Positions 25,961 to 36,774 of a stretch of 64,000 bases of DNA are shown in pieces; the first letter of the stretch is position 1, and every line of letters starts with the position of its first letter. The notes under the pieces were generated by a model. That model had not been told where the DNA came from. It searched no databases and was given only the letters and a program-made list of their open reading frames with translations. The DNA is from Enoplosus armatus (taxonomy: Eukaryota > Chordata > Actinopteri > Centrarchiformes > Enoplosidae): the NCBI RefSeq assembly GCF_043641665.1, contig NC_092188.1:18745704-18809703 (forward strand), given 5' to 3'. The translations under genes were made by a program, and so were the position numbers.

Positions 25961-27514
25961 GTACACAAAGGTGGAAATCCTCACTAGAGTGTAGGTCACA
26001 TCTCTGCACTCCTGTCCTCTCCTGACTTTTCTTTCCCCTTCTCATATCGTCTCCACTAACCCTCTCGCCCCCCTGCCCCCCCCCTCGCCTTCCTCTCATC
26101 AGCCGAACACCTGTTACACATTTCCTCTCAGACCGTGCACAAGGTGTAGGTGTTTGGAAAAATCCGTTTGACTGACATCAACAAAGGTGGGTAGGTGTTT
26201 GGACGGATATCAGGCGGTAATGAGAGCGTGAGATCATAGGATTTGGACAGGAATCCGTCCTCCCACTGATTGAGGTGAGCGTGAGGAGACACAGGAGCTA
26301 TTATTGTCAATACGTCCTCCAGCTGGACTGAGAGCAGAGGATCATTATTAGGTTGCTATTATCTAGACATGAGCCATTACCATTATTTTGTTGGCTATGT
26401 ATGCAAGTAGACATCTTTTAGCTGTGTTTGTAACTGCTTGTCATGAAGATTTCATTTCTTGTTCCTCTTTGTTGTTTAGTGGTGTGTTTGTCTTATTTCC
26501 AGGGATATTTCCTGGTTGCCAAATGTAAATCACACAGTTACAGTGGCAGAAATATTCATCAAAAGTTGAATGTCAGATAGTGCCTTAGGGTCATTTGAGG
26601 TTTTTCTACACTCCATTTTGCACCAGTGGTCAATTATTACACAGCAAGAAATCTATCAAAGAAAAAATATACTCAATATGCCGGAATTCATTGCAGCCAC
26701 AAGACCTGTTACTAGTTGATTCACCTTTTTTATAGTTACGTTTAGGCACTCGCGTTACATGATTTAAGTTAGAGAAAAGTGGCAGACTTGCTTAAATACT
26801 GAAAAAGCAAAAAGTGACTTAAGGCCCAAGAAATAACACGTTTACTTTATTAACATTTAATCAAAACCGTAATACTTTCGTTAGCTTAACGGAAGTGCTT
26901 TGTCGTCTGAACTTTACCACACATAGGTCTCAGGATGCAAACCCAAGTCTCTGGGGTCCAGCTTCAGCCCTTTGACACCCATCCTTCCACCCCGACCACC
27001 TCCCTTTTGTGCAAAACTGTCACACTTCCTTCATCGGAAGAAACATTACCAGGGATCATAATCCAGGCAGCAATTACTGTACGTTTGTCTTTAATAACTG
27101 ACTAAACAAATAAGTATAAATGTAATTTCTAGGGGGACAGCACTGCATATAGAGAACTCAAATGATCCTACAATGCAATATAAGAAGTAGTGAACAAATG
27201 ATGGTCACTTAACAAGACCTTTAAACCACCATTCACAGACAGGGGGAAAAAGGTAAATTTAGGATGCCAGAGTAGTGTCTTAAATATTTTTTTTTTTCAA
27301 TTTGGCCATCTGGCTCATGAAGAACTCTACATGGAATTGTCTCTTCTCCTAAAACAAACCACAAAAGCAACAGCTGGAGGAGGCAGAAGTGGAGCCGTGC
27401 TCTCTTGTGTTTGTTGCGAGGCACCGTGGAAAACTTGAGGTATATATCAGTGGAAATGAACGTACTTGAGGCAGGTTAGAGAAAGTGGGTAAGCGAGAAG
27501 TCTCACTCGCAAAC

Positions 27515-27645
27515 TGCCCATGACAATTGGATGATTTGCCAAATTACATCAAATTACTATGAAATCACCGGGAATGAGCCCTCATTTCACTGCGAGTGGT
27601 CAGCGACGGAGCTGTAGCCGGCGAAGGCAGTTCAGCCGGAGTATA
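27515..27645. promoter_or_regulatory. Candidate conserved non-coding block
   Basis: A high-complexity stretch with GACAATTGGATGATTTGCC and a doubled CAAATTAC word, typical in texture of vertebrate developmental enhancers. There is no repeat and no frame. Homology was not tested. Confidence 0.2.
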
Positions 27646-28067
27646 ACTGGCTCAGTCAAAACAGGAGGAGGGGGGCTTTAAGGCTGGCCTGGTAGTCAAA
27701 ACAATCTCCTCAAGACTAATAGGGCATGGTCGGATGACATCTCTGCTCTCTCTCTCTCTTTCTCCAAACACCCACACACCTACACACACACACACAGACA
27801 TACCACTGACTTCCCAGGGGGGTGATTTGTCCAACACTAATATGATTACCTGATGATGTTTACTTTAGATACGATGTGATGATATTACCACACTGGAACA
27901 ATATTATTATTTTATCAAGGTGAAAGGAGCCTGTTTTAACTTGACTGTAAAGATAGTAAAGCCTCGCTTCACGGCATCTTATCGACTCTACAAATTCAAA
28001 CTTTAATGTTGTTTTTCCGAAACTCAATCCAGGCTGATCCTCTACCTATAACTGTGGATTTTCCGTG

Positions 28068-28070
<3 letters not shown>

Positions 28071-28115
<45 letters not shown>
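28071..28115. repeat. (CT)n microsatellite
   Basis: A perfect run of about 22 TC units with no gene nearby. Confidence 0.95.
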
Positions 28116-28118
<3 letters not shown>

Positions 28119-28539
28119 CCTGTGTTAAGCTGCTCTGTCAAATACAAACATCTAATTTAGTTTCTGGCTGCATGAAGAGAGGAATGACTGGTTGGAAAAA
28201 ATAATTCCACTTGGTTACTGGCCCGACCGTCGTATAAGGAGATTGGTATTCAACCATGAAATGAAACTGGTAATATCCCTTTAGTTTATCGAGTGAAAAT
28301 ATGTGAATATGCGTCAGTTCCCTCAAGTGTCTAGAAGCTGTAATTACCCTCATAAATGATCATCCTTCAGAAGATCATAGACATACGTTAAAATAGTGCA
28401 CTAAATAACACACCAGACTTTTAAATTAAGCTAACTAACACACCAAATAAGTCACAGTCTGCCATTATGTGGCTTGGACACATCAGACATGTACTTCATG
28501 TTCACTGTGGTTTGCTAATAAGCATCTTGATGGCTTCTG

Positions 28540-28780
28540 AAAAACACTTGATTTATCCTAGATTGCCTAATCAGATGTAATTCGCACCCACCGGCCACAC
28601 ATGCATTTAATTATTCCCACGTTTTAAAAAATCTGTTATAATGACTCCAGAGCAAGCCCGACTTCATTTTCACCAGTCACAGATGACTTCATTCTGCTAC
28701 GTTACGCATCAACCAGCACTTTATCATCAGCACTAAGATGTGCACCCTGCAACAGCCAATGTGTCATTAGCTCCGATAGA
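28540..28780. promoter_or_regulatory. Candidate conserved non-coding block
   Basis: Repeat-free sequence with CCTAATCAGATGTAATTCGC, ATGCATTTAATTATTCCC and CTACGTTACGCATC. The AT-core and palindromic words look regulatory. This is a texture-based guess. Confidence 0.2.
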
Positions 28781-29139
28781 TATTGTTGTAAGAAACTGCA
28801 CAATTTAATCTGCTTTTCTCTGTGTTATAGATTCCTTTCAGATTTGTTCATTGCCTGGCTCAGTTTTCTGTAGTTTGGTTTTAATTTGCTCCGTGAGCAA
28901 CCCTTTCCCTGAAGACCAAATGACAACAGAATGATAGTTTTGCTAATAGATTTTGTTAGTTATCTGACCCGACTTCTTCTGTTGGTGTTAAATTAGGGTT
29001 TAACTGCTTCCATCTGTGCAGAAATACAGACAGGTCCATGCATGAAGGCACACGTCATACACAGAGCCAGGCTTACACACACAGACACCGAACGTGGGCA
29101 AGAATATATTTGCAAATTGCCGGCAGTATATGAGCTACC

Positions 29140-29420
29140 TTCAGTGCACCTCATTAGCATAGCCTGAAATGAGAAGCAAACAGGCAAAGCTCTCGCTCAT
29201 GAGGCACAAAACATTAACTCCAAGTCGACACTGGCATTATCAGTAAATGAGGGTAATTTAGTTTTCATCTATGGCCTTGAAACGTCTACCTCATGCACAC
29301 AAGTGACGTAATGCTTTTTTCCAGTGAAAACAGACTAATAACCAAACGACTGTGAAAACCACAGTCATTAGCGTGCTCTTGCACATGTCCTATCCGTGCA
29401 TTTAAGCCCTCTTAAGGTGC
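29140..29420. promoter_or_regulatory. Candidate conserved non-coding block
   Basis: About 280 bp without repeats, containing CACCTCATTAGCATAGCC, GGTAATTTAGTTTTCATC and AAGTGACGTAATGC, the last a CRE/C-EBP-like word. There is no plausible coding frame. Conservation is untested. Confidence 0.22.
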
Positions 29421-29836
29421 ATGCTTCATTTGATCTCTATAAAGAAGCAAAGTGTAGTTTTTTCGGCGCAGTCGAAAAACCAACTGTCCAAACTGGAGGA
29501 TAAATAGCTAAGTTGATTATCCTGCTGAGTCGCTGGCGAATTTCTCTGCCTCTCTTTCTCCCTTTCTCCATCTCTGTTTCCACAACTTCCTGCACACCAT
29601 TAGTTTAGAAAGTGTTGAAAGCACAGTCGCGATCCAGGGCTCCTTAAGTGAGTAATCATACATGAGGTTTTTCTTGGGTGTCTAGAAAGAAGCAATGAAC
29701 TGCCGTCTGGCAGAAAGGGCTAGAAAAAATAGAAGAGGCAGATTTAAATACTTTTGATAAAAGTCTCTGAGTGTGGTGCACTGTGCACTCGTGTGTGCCT
29801 GCATGTGTGTGTATATGTGTCATACGTGTGGGCGTG

Positions 29837-29862
29837 AGTGTGTGTGTGTGTGTGTGTGTGTG
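29837..29862. repeat. (GT)n microsatellite
   Basis: A perfect run of about 13 GT units after interrupted GT-rich sequence. Confidence 0.9.
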
Positions 29863-30070
29863 AAAGCAGCAAGGGCGTTTCACAGAGAGCGGTTTCCAGG
29901 CTTCTTAAACATCACCATCAAAGCCCAACGCCAATGTGTTTCTAATAGCAGCAGCTGAATTAAACACTAGCTGTACAGGCCTCTGCAGAGGATAAATCAT
30001 TTACAGAACAATTAGCTCATTTGTTGCTCCGCTCTGCACTGCCAATGACTTCCAGACACAGAGAGCCAGC

Positions 30071-30072
<2 letters not shown>

Positions 30073-30151
<79 letters not shown>
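30073..30151. repeat. Compound (GT)n-(GA)n microsatellite
   Basis: About 18 GT units (30073-30109) switch directly to about 21 GA units (30109-30151). CA-rich interrupted sequence follows at about 30210-30330. It creates false Cys-Val and Arg-Glu repeat frames. Confidence 0.95.
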
Positions 30152-30153
<2 letters not shown>

Positions 30154-30769
30154 TACTGTATATCTACAGGGACTTAAGGTCACTCTATGTCACTCACATC
30201 CACCTCAGAGTAAAAAACACACACAGATAGATATAAGCAGACTCACTCTTTCTTTCTTTCACCCACACACACACACAAACACACTCTTTCACATTTACTC
30301 TCTCTCACACACACACACAAACACACAAGTACAGATAAGTCCGTTTCCAATTGCATGGTGCAGTTTTAGTGCCACTGTCTTTCCATACGCCCTGCTTTCC
30401 AGCCACCAGCTAAAATCATCACATATAAAAGTTTTACTGCGTCCCAGATGTAAATTAGAAGTGTTCGTGATATTAGGAGCTGTATACATCGTTTGTCATG
30501 TTTACACATTTCTTTTTAATTTCTCGAATTTCCAAATAAACAAGATTCCTTCAATTTGGAATTAAATCAGGGCTGTGCCTTTAAAATGCTTGTAAACTCA
30601 ACTCAATTTAACCATCTCAAAGGAACAATGCTCTGTTTACAACAACCACACTATAAGTATCATAGTAGATTGATTTTTATTTTGTTTCCAAACATATAAA
30701 TTCTCTTTTAATTTGTCAAATGAGCGTCTTTCAATTTTAAATATTGGAAAATGTTTGGACTTGTCAGCT

Positions 30770-30930
30770 TAAAAGGAGAAAGTTCAGCATGGGCGCTGGT
30801 ACTGGCAGATGAATCGCCATTTCTGTTTATGTTTGCCGTTGAATTTAATTGAATCGGGCCAAAACAAAGAAGCCACAGTTGCGGAGGAAGCTGTAAAAAT
30901 CCTTCACGCTCAAGTGGACAGATTAGCACA
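30770..30930. promoter_or_regulatory. Candidate conserved non-coding block
   Basis: Repeat-free sequence with GCAGATGAATCGCCATTTC, AATTTAATTGAATCGGGCC and ACAAAGAAGCCACAG, the last containing a SOX-like ACAAAG. It matches no repeat here and has no convincing frame. Regulatory status is a guess. Confidence 0.2.
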
Positions 30931-32432
30931 TTTAAAACATCTTTCTATTTTTGTTTTGTGTTGGAGAATTGCTTAATAAACACAATCTCAATAACGTTCA
31001 GTAGCATTACACTGATGCTCAAATAAATATGTATTTAAGTTTTGTTGCAGATGCTCACCGGCTGCGGCACATTTCAAGGTCATTAAGGGTGACTTCTAGC
31101 AGAGATATACTAGAGATATTAATGCCACAATGATTAAGAAAGCAGTAACATCGCAGGTTTCCTGCTGCAGGTTGAGTCCAGGCACCTGACAGTTGCACTG
31201 ATCAGCAGAAGCAGAGAGGCCTAGCACAGGATATCTGCATCAATCAACCAGACAGCGCAGGGATTTAAGCAGCCCTTTGCTCACCTCAATCCTCCATCCT
31301 CAGCCCTGTACATCTCATTTACAGATGTAGTATTCAGGAGCGTCCCATTTTTTGTTGTATGTATCAAAGGCATGAGTTGCGTTACAGTTTGTCCATGCCA
31401 AACTGCTGGTGCTCCTCCCCAGAGCTGTTTTTTTTTGAAAAGTCAAAATGTACATGCGTCCACATATGATATATATGGACACTCGAGGAATAGCTCTGCT
31501 TCTGATCAGCCAGCATGTGGCTTTATACCTGACAACTTGAGGAGGAAAATAATATAGCAGTAGTGCAGAGGAATAGATTTGCAGTACGATCACCACACCA
31601 AATCTGAGCATCGCAGCTTTTCAGGTGTCACTAGAAAAGGAAAACAACAATTTCACCCTGAGGAGATTTTCACTGTTCTTCAGTTACCTCTAAACACATT
31701 CTCCACAAGAGAGACAATGTGCTGCTGTCCAAAGAAAACTATGTATCTCAAAATTTTAGTTTTGAATTAAAATGATCTCAAAGTGAAGGATGAAGTGTTC
31801 ATTTATGGGCTGAAGATAAAAAGCCATTGGATTAGCTGAAAATGCATTGCCACAAAGATAAAAACAGATACATGGTTTTCACAGGACAATCACCCAACCT
31901 TAACAAGAAGATATAAAGAATAAATCCTACATCCTCCACCTGCATAACATTTGAATCTGGTGCATAAAGTCACAGATAATGAAATCACATTAGTTATTCC
32001 TCTGAATATGTAATATGCACTTTGTTTAGCCCTCTCTGCGCAGTAGTCATTACATAATACGACTGTTTGTTTTGAAACAGTTATACTGTATACACACATA
32101 ATAAGAGGAAATGAGCGTATACTTTTCTCACTTTCACCCTCTCCCACATTGGAAATCAGTGTAATTGAAGCGGCTGCCCTCAGCAGACCTGACAGCTGTG
32201 ATGAACCTCAATGACCATAAAAACATACAAAGAGAGCACTCAGGACACAAAATCTCATTTTACCTTCACAATCGTTTCCTCTCTGTAATCACCAGCACTG
32301 ACTCTGCCCTTTAGCCCACTTAAACACACTGTATAGCCACTTTTCCAGGGAAAATGAAATTCTCTCAGGTTCTGCCAATCAGAGTTAACCTTTTACATGC
32401 CAGGTGAGCTTGGGATCCCGTATGCTTCTCCT

Positions 32433-32880
32433 TAAAGGATAAGTCTGGTGATATTCTATATTTTTCTCCCATGGAAAGACCAAAACCAACAATGAATTGA
32501 TCCGACTAAGTATTGCCTGTGTATTCAAAATCTGATATAACTTCTGTTCCATTGTTGTTCAAAAACAATTTTAAAGCCACAGTGTTCCTTCATTACGATA
32601 AACATGGGCACTCTGGTTTAGTTTGAGTCTGTCCCACATACACCGTCCTGCTGCTGTAAATGCTAACTAAAGCACCGAAAGTGTATTAATCCGCAGCTGA
32701 AAACAGTCCCAACAATTCACTCTTTACGCCTGTTTGCTAAAAACTACAGTGCCCAGCTGTTCTAGGAATTTACTGAGCCATTTCTAAGAATGAAACTATA
32801 TATTTTTGAGTTGTTTTCAAAGATGTATGTTCGTGGGATTTGTTAGCAATAAGAACACTTTCAGTTTAACTGGAACTGAG
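32433..32880 (+). repeat. Probable interspersed teleost repeat (TTAAAGGATAAGTCTGG type)
   Basis: The block opens CCTTAAAGGATAAGTCTGG and runs through phrases such as GTATTAATCCGCAGCTG and AGCAATAAGAACACTTTC that I recall from dispersed copies in other fish. There is no second copy in this window, so the family assignment rests on memory. Confidence 0.4.
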
Positions 32881-35007
32881 AAGGGAGGATTATTTTATGT
32901 CATACAGTCTTTGAAATTTATGTACATACATATCTTCTAGGACTTTTCGCTCCTTTTGCACAAACCACATTGAAGTTAAAACTTAAATCTTCTTCTTTCT
33001 CCTCATTTGTGATTGGTGTAGAGTGTGACGATAAATTGAGGGGTAATTAAGAGATAATGACTTTCAGCTGGGTTCACCTAATCAGTGCGCTACATGAAAA
33101 CAGTAGAAGTAAGTTCAGCACACATCACACACAACAGAGAATAGTGTGAACAGTTATGGAGCTAATGGGAAACAGCATAATGTGACTGACGTCAAGTAAG
33201 ATAGTCAAAGTGTCTACATTTGAAAGGTTTGACATGAGAATGTTTCAAAATTGTTTTCTACCCAGCATGCATCTACAGGTCAGTCATGCATGTGCAGCAG
33301 TGAGTTGACAGCAGCAGATAGTATTACACAGCTCCTACCGACAGCTCTGACCTCCAACGGGCTGATCGATATGCAGGGAGCTGTGGGAGAGGTGGGGGAG
33401 TGAGAGACGCTCAGGGGAAAGAGTGGAAGAAGAAAAAGTGAAACAGAATGAGAAGTGTGTGAGAGTAAAGGAGGAAGGGGATAAAAATGAAAGAACTCAA
33501 GGAGGACGGACTGAAGCAAAAAGAAAAGGAGGCAGAGGAGAGAGAACGGCAAGTTATCTCCCTGCCGAGGGTGTCTGGGTTTCAGACACGAGGACGTCTA
33601 GGCTTTCACTCACAAAGGTTCAGAGGGGAGGCAGGAGGTAGGGGGGGAGACACACACTGCTGAGACTCAGGTTATCCCCCAGCTAAAGGGTCTCTGGGTT
33701 TAGACACTGAGGAGGGTATTAGCTTTCACACACTGCTGGGGTAACGGGGGAGTCTGCCAGATGTCAGCTCCTTACCCATAAATCCTGCTAAATGGGCAGC
33801 GGCTAGGTTAGAGGGGGGAGACTTGAGTGGACGTCACCTCTCTGTCATCCTCTGCACAGACTGGTGGCATTTGTCGAAGTCGGAGCTGGACTCATGTACA
33901 TTTGATTTCAGCCAGGTGATAGGAATTCTTCATTCCCTGTTATTTCTCCTCAGACTGACGACTTTCTCGTGCTGAGGGTGTTCTTGATTATGTCTATTTC
34001 CTGCGTTGAATCAATCAAATGTGAGCTGTACTGGATTAAGTTCTCCTTTTCTGTATCTCTGTTAAGGTGGAGGCCGATCGTGCTGCAACAGCCACAAAAC
34101 TCTAATGTGAAATAAATGAGAGATCTGACTGTAGATTTAGTAATGTTAAAATTATTTTTATAATTTGTTTTGTTCTGTATCTCTGGAATGAATTTGTTCC
34201 TGAGTTGTTAAACTGAGTAATACCCTGAAAGCGCTTTTGGAAAATGTTCTTAACACTTTCAGTGTGTGAGTTAAATGTATAAAATGTACATATTTGTTGT
34301 TTTGTGACATCCAGTTTCAGTGGAACAAAGTCATTGCCAGTTGCCAATCCATGTATCTCAGGTCAGTCCTCCAGCAGTTATGATTAAAACCTTCTCATAT
34401 TCAGGCTGACGTCAATACATTCTTCAAATTATACACATGGTTTTGGATGGATTTCATGGGCTCTTGGTCATAAATCTCACTCGCTGCATAAATACACTTG
34501 TAAACTTCAAATTCATTTTTCTTTTTAAAGAAAGAAAAAAAACACAGCATTTTTTGGGGGGGGGGCAACGGTCGTGCACGTCTTGTCAGTGTTGTGGTGT
34601 TTGACCCACCATTGACACAAAAACAATCTCTTGTATTCATTGTAACTTTCACTGACTTTCAGAAAGCACCTTGAACTTTTCAAGCCACCTGCTGTTAGTA
34701 AAACTAACCCCCAACAGAATAATAATACACAGTCCTTCACCCCAAAAGAGGACTTTAAAGAGGTTCTGCTTTTAATGTCCCTCAGGGCCAATCAGGTTTA
34801 CGGGCACAGTCACTGATCTCAGGTCAGCTTTAAACACCAAATTGACCCTAAAATTTCACAGTTTCCCAAAAGAAGCTTCACTCTGCAGTATGATCAGCTT
34901 TCTCTTTGGCTAAATCTTTTTCTAATTCTGGAAAAAGCATTTCAATTGCTCTGTTTATAGTTTTTGAGTATTAACTAAGGAAATGTATTATAGTTATTAT
35001 TAAAGTA

Positions 35008-35013
35008 TTTATT
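35008..35013 (-). terminator. Candidate polyadenylation signal of scx
   Basis: AATAAA on the minus strand, about 170 bp past the scx stop codon. It is the first canonical signal I noticed downstream and would give a short 3' UTR. Other signals further left could be used instead. Confidence 0.4.
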
Positions 35014-35182
35014 ATAGTTGTTTAGTTCACACATAAACAATAAAAAGCTGTAAATAATTTCTTGCATATTTCTTTGTATTTAGTGCCATTTTAAAATGGC
35101 TGATAACACTGTTTTGTTGGACATCTTACTTCATACAGCATTTTTGTTTCAGTTGATTCTGACTTTTTTCTTGCTTGATGAT

Positions 35183-36117
35183 TTATAATTTTCGTCTGCT
35201 CACCATTTTCCTCTGGTTGCTGAGGCAGAAAGTACAGATGTGCTTTGGCTGAGCTGATTGGTCAGATCCTCGGTTGGGGGAGGAGTTAACGTGGAAGAAC
35301 GGTGGTGAGGGAGTGTGGCACGGTTGTCCGTCATGAAGCCCCTCGCCCAGGAGCAAGACGTTCCCCAGATGGCTGATGTAGCTGCTGGCCAAACGTAGCG
35401 TCTCGATCTTCGACAGCTTCCTAATCAACAAATCAGAACCAGATTCATGATATTGATAAATGCATAATATTTAAAAAGTGTACTTTGAAAAAATGTATCA
35501 TGCATGCATTTCATCTCTACTAATGTTTGGAGTAACCATTTCCTGGACACTAACTCTATGACACATCCTTAAAAATAATTTAATTGTTATTAAAGGTGCC
35601 TGTTATCCAGAGCTACATCAGATCTGGGACTACTTATTTTGGTTCTCAGATGGAAAGAATTATTTTTAGAAACATATTTGTCCATCAGACAGAATGTGAT
35701 GAGTTTGAGTCCTGTTGCTCTGTACCTGTCCGCAGGCTCGGTGGGGATGAGTGTGCGCAGCGCTGTGAATGCTGTGTTGACAGAATTGGTGCGATCTCTC
35801 TCCCGCGCGTTGGCTGCGGTCCTCTGGCGACCCTCCCCAGGGAGGGAGGAGTCCGGGGGGCCGAGCCTCTCTGCCATGGTCCCTAGGTCTATCCCTCCGC
35901 ACCCTCCGCCCCCACACAGCTTCCTCTTCCTGTTCACCTTGATGTGAAAGGCAGATGGCGACGAGGAGGACAGGCGGAAGTTGGAGGAGTTGGTGGTACG
36001 CTCCTCGGAGCCCGACCCCTCGCTCCCATTCTCATCATCATCTTCAGAGAGGAGGGCGATGTCACCGTAGAGGAAGCGGCCTGCGGGAGGTGCCGTGCGC
36101 AGCATGGCGAATGTCAT
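35183..36117 (-). CDS. scx: Scleraxis bHLH transcription factor
   Basis: Scleraxis is a nuclear class II bHLH factor that binds E-boxes with E-protein partners and drives tendon and ligament progenitor fate. Coding exon 1 is 36117-35726 and exon 2 is 35420-35183. The donor CAG|GTACAG and acceptor TTGATTAG|GAAG join in frame, splitting an Arg codon. The product is 209 residues, close to the family's usual 200 or so. Residues 1-30 carry the MTFAMLR...LSEDDDEN start typical of scleraxis/paraxis. The basic region is at about 98-112 ([16 protein letters not shown]) and the HLH runs to about 154 ([19 protein letters not shown]). The tail [14 protein letters not shown] (189-202) separates scleraxis from its relative Tcf15. 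The first upstream in-frame ATG (36153) would add 12 residues; I chose 36117 because the family starts there. A Gly/Cys-rich stretch lies at 69-75. Whether this is teleost scxa or scxb cannot be decided here. Confidence 0.95.
35421..35725 (-). other. scx intron
   Basis: A 305-bp intron with GT...AG ends, placed inside the loop/helix-2 border of the bHLH domain. This is the same position as in other vertebrate Scx genes as I recall them. I see no repeat or embedded gene. Confidence 0.85.
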
Positions 36118-36767
36118 CTTCACTGCAGCAATGCTCTGACAGCTACTGGTCAATCCTCGTGAGACTGAGGTTCAACTTGTAACCTTTGCTAGTTTGTTAT
36201 TGAAAGTTGCTTGGCAAGTTTTCTGTTGATGCTGCTGACTTTAAGTGTCCACCCCTTAAATTGTTACTTTAGCCCCAACTTGTCTTCTTTGCAAGTTTGT
36301 TAAAGCAGGTGAGTCAGATGTAGCCCTTATGATGCTGAGTTAGGCTTGGTTTAAAGGTTTGTCAGCGGTCAACAGCAGCTTGACGTCAGAGCTGCTGTGT
36401 CACAGGTGGCTGCAGGTTCCAGGTCCCTCTTGCTTTTCTCTGTTGGTTTATGCAAAAACACTTAACATCCCAAAGGCCAGTTGTTCTTTCAGTTAATCCT
36501 CTGGACGAAAGCCAAATTTAAAATGGCATTTTGAAGTCAAATGGCTGTTGATCTGTTGAACTTTTTTTCTTTTCTAAATCTCTTTCGGTCCTTTGTTTCT
36601 ATGTTTGTCTCCTGTTTCAGTCCCAATAGTAAAAGCTGCTCCCAGTCTGTGGCAGCAGTCTGACTCTCTCTTGCTCTCTGTTGGTCTGTCTCTTCACGTC
36701 CTTCTCTCTCTCTCTGCCTCTTTGCTCCACGTGTGCTTGCTGTCTGAGTGTTTCCGTCTGCATCTGG

Positions 36768-36774
36768 TCTTATA
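36768..36774 (-). promoter_or_regulatory. Candidate TATA box of scx
   Basis: TATAAGA on the minus strand lies about 650 bp upstream of the scx start codon. It predicts transcription starting near 36740 and a 5' leader of roughly 620 nt if unspliced. A CACGTG E-box lies just downstream at 36728-36733. There is no direct evidence of transcription. Confidence 0.4.

Larger units (their letters stand above)
23462..35007. other. Gene desert downstream of scx
   Basis: No protein-coding exon is supportable. Contents: repeat family B at 24916-25200, a CT run at 28071-28115, GT and GT/GA runs at 29837-29862 and 30073-30151, and a repeat-like block at 32433-32880. Repeat-poor blocks at about 25595-25960, 27515-27645, 28540-28780, 29140-29420 and 30770-30930 are candidate regulatory sequence. 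The purine-rich frame at 33423-33641 has no recognisable product. Confidence 0.6.

Noticed and set aside
35584..35947. Plus-strand frames of about 100 codons
   Set aside because: Antisense shadows of scx exon 1, whose GC-rich coding sequence keeps other frames open.
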